The position numbers and the translations under genes are program-made. Of a stretch of 64,000 nt of DNA, positions 60,141 through 64,000 are shown in pieces. The stretch comes from RUG572 sp964386385 (GTDB taxonomy: Bacteria > Verrucomicrobiota > Kiritimatiellia > RFP12 > UBA1067). The notes beneath the pieces were generated by a model. The model was not told the origin of the DNA. It searched no databases and saw only the letters and a program-made list of their open reading frames with translations. The stretch spans positions 124,001 through 188,000 of the forward strand of contig CAYLRN010000001.1 of assembly GCA_964386385.1 (NCBI GenBank), in the 5' to 3' direction. Position 1 is the stretch's first letter. Every line of letters starts with the position of its first letter.

Positions 60141-63100
60141 TCAGAAAAGGCGGTTGGAGAGGAAGCAGGAGGCGACGACGTGGCCCTTGACGATGAATGT
60201 CGAGACGGGGATGCGCATTCCGGTGAACTGCTTGAACCCCTGCAGCCACTGCCCCTTCAGCTCCAGTTCGAGGTCGCCCGTCTCGGCGCGGAACGAGACG
60301 ACGCACAGTTCGCGCGGCGAATAGCGGATTCCGGTGCCCAGGGCCTTCGAGACGGCCTCCTTCGCGCACCAGAAGCGGATGATGGCGCTTGGGGTGTCGA
60401 CGGCGTTCATCGCCAGATCCTGCTCCTCCGGAAGGAAGACGCCGCGCGCGAATTCGTCGGAAAGATACCGGTCGAAGGCCTCCACGTCCACGCCGACATG
60501 GGCGTTGACCGCGACGGCGGCCATGATGAAGCGGGCGGTGTGGGCGATGGAGAGGTCGAAGTCGACGTCGCTGCGCATGTGGTGCAGCCACGGGCCCGTG
60601 ACACGGGGCTTTCCGCTGGGGTCGGAATAGACCTGCACGTCGGCGTCGCTCCAGCGCGCCTGGTAGTATCTGTCCAGAAAGCGGCGGACCGCCTCCTTGG
60701 CGGCGACGCGGCCGAAGAGCCATTCCGTCCGGCGCGCCACGCTGCCCTTCTCCTCCATCTCCGCGAACTCGTGGCGTTCGGTGCGTCCGAGGACGATGTG
60801 CGAGAGGGTCTTGAGCCAGAGTTCCTCGTTGCGTTCGAACATGGGGTAGTCGACGTCGGTCAGGACGGCGGTGGCCATCGCAAGGCCGGTCGCGCCCATG
60901 CGCTCCTCCGGGAGGGTGTGCGTCAGGTAGGTGCGCGCCGGTTCGAGGAGCATCTTTCGGTATTCGTCCGGCACGCGCTCGGTGTATTCCTCGTAGCCGC
61001 GCAGTTCCATGACAAGGTTTCCGTTGCCGTCGGAGACGAATATGTCGGAGATGAGGGACGTGGGGGTGACGCCGGTGTTGCGCAGATAGCAGTGCAGGCG
61101 GCGTCCGACGGGATGGGCGAGCGAGTGGAGGGAGAGGCCGCGGATGCGGAACGCATATGAAATCGCCCCGTGGAAGCGCTCGTGGCTGCGCCAGAGCTGG
61201 AAGCCGTCCGTGATCGCGGCCATGAGCTGCGGGTTGAGCACCCAGACCGGGACGGTCGTGTGGGACACCGCCCTGTCCGATTCTGGCACCTCAACTTCGT
61301 AGTCGAGCCCCGCCTCGCTCCATCGGTCCGCGCGGCGGATGCACTGCAGAAGCGAACCGGAGAAGAGCATGTCGGGATAGATGTCGCTCGTCTCCCAGTG
61401 GACGTCCCTCGGCGTAGTGCCGTGCTCCGGCGGCGTGAACGCCTCCGGCGGAAGGGGACCTTCGGAAAGGAGGAACGTCCCCTCCATCGCAGGCCACGTC
61501 CAGGCGGAACCGGGCGTGTCCTCGCGCACCTGGACGCGCACGGCGACGCGCGCGGAGGCGGAAGCCGCGACGCGCTCGGCCCGGACGAAGAGGCGGAGGC
61601 GGCCGTTCCTGAATGCGGCCATGCGCCGGCGCTGCAGGTCGTTCACCGCGACGACGTGGAGGCCCGGCGCCAGCTGCTGGGCGAGCTCTGCCATGATCTC
61701 CGCCGCGCCGACGAGCGTCAGCGCCGTAAACCCGCGAAGCGGCTCAAGCCCGGAGTCGGCGTGGTCGGGATGCGAGAGCTGCGACGTCCCGAGGGCGAAG
61801 TCGGCGAGGATCGGCTCCGCCTTGAGGTCGAACGTCTTCACCATCTCGATCGATATGCCCTGCTGGTGGGAGACGACGTCCATGTCTGAAATTAGCGGAC
61901 ACACGGCGCCGAAGCCGAACTGCTGTTCGCGGCGCCGCGCCTGGGCGGCGATGACGGCCGCGCGCACCGCGGCCCGGCTGCGGCGGTCCGACGCGCCGCC
62001 CATGGAGGGCGCAAGCGCGGAGACGGCCTGCGGCGGCGGGACGTCCACCGTCAGGGCGAGGCAGGGGAACTCGCGCGAAAGCGGCATCTCCGCCTCCATC
62101 CTGACGTTGAGCGAGAGGGGCGACGAGAAGTCCAGAAGCCGGCATCTGCGCTGGCGGAAGAGAAGCGAGGGGTCGACGGCGGCGCCAAGGGCGGCGAGCT
62201 GGCCTACGACGTGCATCAGCTGGACGAGGCCCACGCGGTGGATGGAGTCCGCCGCCATCACGACGCGCTCCTCTCCGCGCAGGACCTCGTCGGCAAGGCC
62301 GCAGCACGTCCCGCGCGGGCCGACCTCCAGGAAGACGCGATAGCCGTCGGCGTACATTCTGCGAATCGTGTCCGCGAACATGACGGGCCGCACCCATTCC
62401 TCCGCCGCCTCGTCGCGCGCCTTGCGGACGCGGGGGTGGAGCGGTTCGGCGCGGCCGCACGAATAGACGGGGAACTGCGGCTTTTCGTCTATCCAGTTGG
62501 ACGCGAACTTGCGCAGGAGCGGAAGCACCCCACGGCAGCCCGGCGTGTTGAACGGCCTGTCCACGGAAAGGCGGCGGACGCGCGCCCCGGCGGCGGAAAG
62601 GCGCTTCACGACGTCGGCGGCGCATTCCGGCGCGGCGGCGATTGTCATGTGGCGCGGGGAGAGGCGATACGCCACGCCGACCTTGTCAGGCGGGAACTCG
62701 CCCAACGCGCGTTCCGTTTCGCCGGGGCTTGCAGAGACGACGGAGGCGAGGACGCACTTCGGAAGCCCCGAATGCCCCACCGCCGTGTTCACCACCTTGT
62801 ACGTCTCCTGCAGGAATTTGAGCCGGTGCTTGCGCTCGAACTTCCCGAACATCCCGCTTGCGGCGAGGGCGCTCAAATCGCCTCCGGAAAAGCCCGTCGC
62901 CCCTTCCGGCACGATTCCGAGCGCGCGGAAGAGGCGCGTCAGCGCCATGTTGGCGGAATACGTGGAGACGACGGCCTCGGCGTAGCCGCCGGCCGCGAAG
63001 ACGTCCGCGTCCCCGCGGTAGTACGGCGCCGGCGGGAATACGAACGACGACGGCTGGAAGGGGCCTGCGCCCTTCAGCGCGGCCTCGAGCTCGTCGAAGG

Positions 63101-63524
63101 GAAGACGGCACTCGCGGAAGCGCACGGTGACGTCGCGAAGCATGTCGGGATAGAACGACATTGCGCCGGGATAGATGAACGCCAGCTTCCCGTCCGCGCC
63201 CTCGCCGAGGACGTGCCTGGAGAAGAAGTACGTCCCCGACTTGTCGCGCAGACGCTCCGTCTTCGCGTCGGCGATCCGCGCCGCGGCGGAGACGAGGCGG
63301 CCGCGCAGTTCCGGGACGTCGGAGACGACGAGCGCCAGAACCGCGGCCTTCTCGCCGTCAGCGAACCGGCGGGCGCACGTGTACGCGACGTCGCGCAGCT
63401 CCACGCCCGTGATCTGGTCGATGAACGACACAAGGCCGTTCACCTCGGACACAAGCCCATCCCTGTCCGCCGCGCCGAGCAGGACAAGTTCGCTTCCAAA
63501 CCATTCGCTCAGGTCCGCGCTCAT
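60141..63524 (-). CDS. PKS/PUFA-synthase-like protein: AT-like, dehydratase-like and PPTase domains
   Basis: An 1127-residue multidomain protein. Residues about 113-415 are an acyltransferase-like domain: LAFIYPGAMSFYPDML, nucleophile-elbow GFSGGDLSALAASG (Ser213), and FLEVGPRGTC. The usual catalytic His (F-H-T/S-P) is Asn326 in DRPFNTPGC. Residues about 570-850 resemble a product-template/dehydratase double hotdog (LADFALGTSQLSH onward). Residues about 880-1127 are an Sfp-type phosphopantetheinyl transferase: RTEWLFGRVAAKEAVRRFL, VGVDVEAFDR (Asp1013, Glu1015), FWCAKEAVSKALGTG (Lys1055, Glu1056). A terminal PPTase is typical of enediyne and PUFA-type iterative synthases. The start overlaps the ketosynthase stop. 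Confidence 0.85.
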   Translation of the reverse strand: MSADLSEWFGSELVLLGAADRDGLVSEVNGLVSFIDQITGVELRDVAYTCARRFADGEKAAVLALVVSDVPELRGRLVSAAARIADAKTERLRDKSGTYFFSRHVLGEGADGKLAFIYPGAMSFYPDMLRDVTVRFRECRLPFDELEAALKGAGPFQPSSFVFPPAPYYRGDADVFAAGGYAEAVVSTYSANMALTRLFRALGIVPEGATGFSGGDLSALAASGMFGKFERKHRLKFLQETYKVVNTAVGHSGLPKCVLASVVSASPGETERALGEFPPDKVGVAYRLSPRHMTIAAAPECAADVVKRLSAAGARVRRLSVDRPFNTPGCRGVLPLLRKFASNWIDEKPQFPVYSCGRAEPLHPRVRKARDEAAEEWVRPVMFADTIRRMYADGYRVFLEVGPRGTCCGLADEVLRGEERVVMAADSIHRVGLVQLMHVVGQLAALGAAVDPSLLFRQRRCRLLDFSSPLSLNVRMEAEMPLSREFPCLALTVDVPPPQAVSALAPSMGGASDRRSRAAVRAAVIAAQARRREQQFGFGAVCPLISDMDVVSHQQGISIEMVKTFDLKAEPILADFALGTSQLSHPDHADSGLEPLRGFTALTLVGAAEIMAELAQQLAPGLHVVAVNDLQRRRMAAFRNGRLRLFVRAERVAASASARVAVRVQVREDTPGSAWTWPAMEGTFLLSEGPLPPEAFTPPEHGTTPRDVHWETSDIYPDMLFSGSLLQCIRRADRWSEAGLDYEVEVPESDRAVSHTTVPVWVLNPQLMAAITDGFQLWRSHERFHGAISYAFRIRGLSLHSLAHPVGRRLHCYLRNTGVTPTSLISDIFVSDGNGNLVMELRGYEEYTERVPDEYRKMLLEPARTYLTHTLPEERMGATGLAMATAVLTDVDYPMFERNEELWLKTLSHIVLGRTERHEFAEMEEKGSVARRTEWLFGRVAAKEAVRRFLDRYYQARWSDADVQVYSDPSGKPRVTGPWLHHMRSDVDFDLSIAHTARFIMAAVAVNAHVGVDVEAFDRYLSDEFARGVFLPEEQDLAMNAVDTPSAIIRFWCAKEAVSKALGTGIRYSPRELCVVSFRAETGDLELELKGQWLQGFKQFTGMRIPVSTFIVKGHVVASCFLSNRLF

Positions 63525-64000
63525 CGCCGTTCCTCGCCTTCTGGTTCCTCCTCAAGCACCACCGCCGCCTTTCGTCCGCCCAGGTCGGAGACAAGCACGA
63601 CCGCGCGGCGCGGCGACGACGGGTCGCCCGTGATCCACGGCCGCGGCTCGTTCAGCAGGTACACCGACGAGTTCGCGCTGGAGAGCTGCGCAAGCGGCGT
63701 CGCCACCGGCATCTGCGGCGGAAGGATACGCCGGCGCAGGGCGATCGCCGCCTTGAGCAGTCCCGCCGCCGCCTCGGCGCGGAAGCAGTGCCCCACGTTC
63801 CCTTTCACGGAGCCGATGCCGACGAGCGGCCCGCCGGGGCGGTGCTCGCCCCAGACGGACTGCACCGCCTCCACTTCCGCGGCGTCCATTTCGGGGATAC
63901 CGCACCCTTCCGCCTCGACGAGCCCGATCGAGTGGAGCGGCGCCGCCGCGCGCTCCGCCGCATCCGCCAGCACGTCGGCGGCGGAGAGCTCCCCGCAGGA
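63521..64000 (-). CDS. Ketosynthase-like protein, C-terminal part (N-terminus beyond window)
   Basis: About 159 codons up to the right edge, frame open. The sequence fits the C-terminal half of a type I ketosynthase: HSIGLVEAEGCGIPEMDAAE corresponds to the VEAHGTGT.xGD.xE motif, and GIGSVKGNVGHCFRAEAAAG to SVKSNIGH.EAAAG. The second catalytic His (NVGH) and the Lys are kept, but the first (HGTGT) is replaced by Glu (EGCGI). A KS without this His often acts as a chain-length factor or decarboxylating domain. The active-site Cys region lies outside the window. Stop and next start overlap (ATGA). Confidence 0.85.
   Translation of the reverse strand, partial: SCGELSAADVLADAAERAAAPLHSIGLVEAEGCGIPEMDAAEVEAVQSVWGEHRPGGPLVGIGSVKGNVGHCFRAEAAAGLLKAAIALRRRILPPQMPVATPLAQLSSANSSVYLLNEPRPWITGDPSSPRRAVVLVSDLGGRKAAVVLEEEPEGEERR

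Noticed and set aside
1..64000. tRNA, rRNA, tmRNA or riboswitch
   Set aside because: None could be recognised by eye; no T-loop-like GGTTCRANYCC with a pairing acceptor stem was found, though a covariance-model search was not possible.

Overview
The window reads as chromosomal DNA of a GC-rich, strictly anaerobic, polysaccharide-degrading bacterium of the PVC group. Kiritimatiellota/Kiritimatiellae, probably from a gut, is my best guess. This rests on the gene mix: GH106, GH2 and GH97 glycosidases, Tat-tagged Gfo/Idh/MocA oxidoreductases, a very large LamG/beta-strand-repeat secreted protein, O2-sensitive glycyl radical enzymes, a flavodiiron protein, and GC-rich dispersed palindromic repeats. 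No rRNA or tRNA was seen, so the taxonomy is inference. Nearly all genes lie on the minus strand; only 19187-21868 and 38554-39993 are convincing plus-strand genes.

Layout. 1-6746: glycan-degradation block (GH106 running off the left edge, a HAD-like protein, GH2 beta-mannosidase, Gfo/Idh/MocA). 6789-9840: three-gene ABC exporter with overlapping starts and stops. 9901-13540: a Pro/Ala-rich membrane-anchored protein, frr, pyrH and a phenylacetate-CoA-ligase-like enzyme. 13600-18012: an apparent insertion holding an Alw26I/Eco31I/Esp3I-like restriction-modification pair (one fused m5C+m6A methyltransferase and an HNH endonuclease broken by a frameshift), flanked by gene debris including two pieces of AAA-ATPase/PD-(D/E)XK genes. 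18063-22640: a secreted protein, a secreted glycosidase, then a 40-bp perfect palindrome and three tandem copies of a 125-bp repeat. 22641-26247: polytopic membrane protein, GT4 glycosyltransferase, AAA ATPase. 26355-29377: five tightly packed regulatory genes (HATPase, PHP, DRTGG, CBS-HATPase, DRTGG) of the kind known beside [FeFe]-hydrogenase operons, here with no hydrogenase in view. 29478-41551: GH106-like enzyme, psd, a cytoplasmic glycyl radical enzyme, a methyltransferase, 5-formyl-THF cyclo-ligase, RNase D, a secreted coiled-coil protein, a HAD phosphatase and ribokinase. 41644-49705: Gfo/Idh/MocA, GH97, flavodiiron protein, M28 peptidase, parB, argC. 49785-52490: accessory island with a toxin-antitoxin pair, small proteins, a frameshifted gene and dispersed repeats. 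52502-56257: large LamG/beta-strand-repeat protein. 56383-64000: a probable operon with a truncated divergent ketosynthase, an AT-DH-phosphopantetheinyl-transferase megaprotein, a glycyl radical enzyme and its radical-SAM activase.

The most unusual item is the last pair. The glycyl radical enzyme starts with a signal peptide, directly behind a perfect Shine-Dalgarno, and carries a DUF1080-like lectin/hydrolase domain. Its translationally coupled activase also starts with a Tat-like leader. Taken literally, this is an exported glycyl-radical system. Other points of interest are the fused dual-base methyltransferase with its broken nuclease, the PKS-like pair lacking expected catalytic histidines, the hydrogenase-type regulatory cluster without hydrogenase, and a recurrent extended -10 promoter (TGnTATAAT), several copies of which sit 6-10 nt before an ATG and so predict leaderless or near-leaderless mRNAs.
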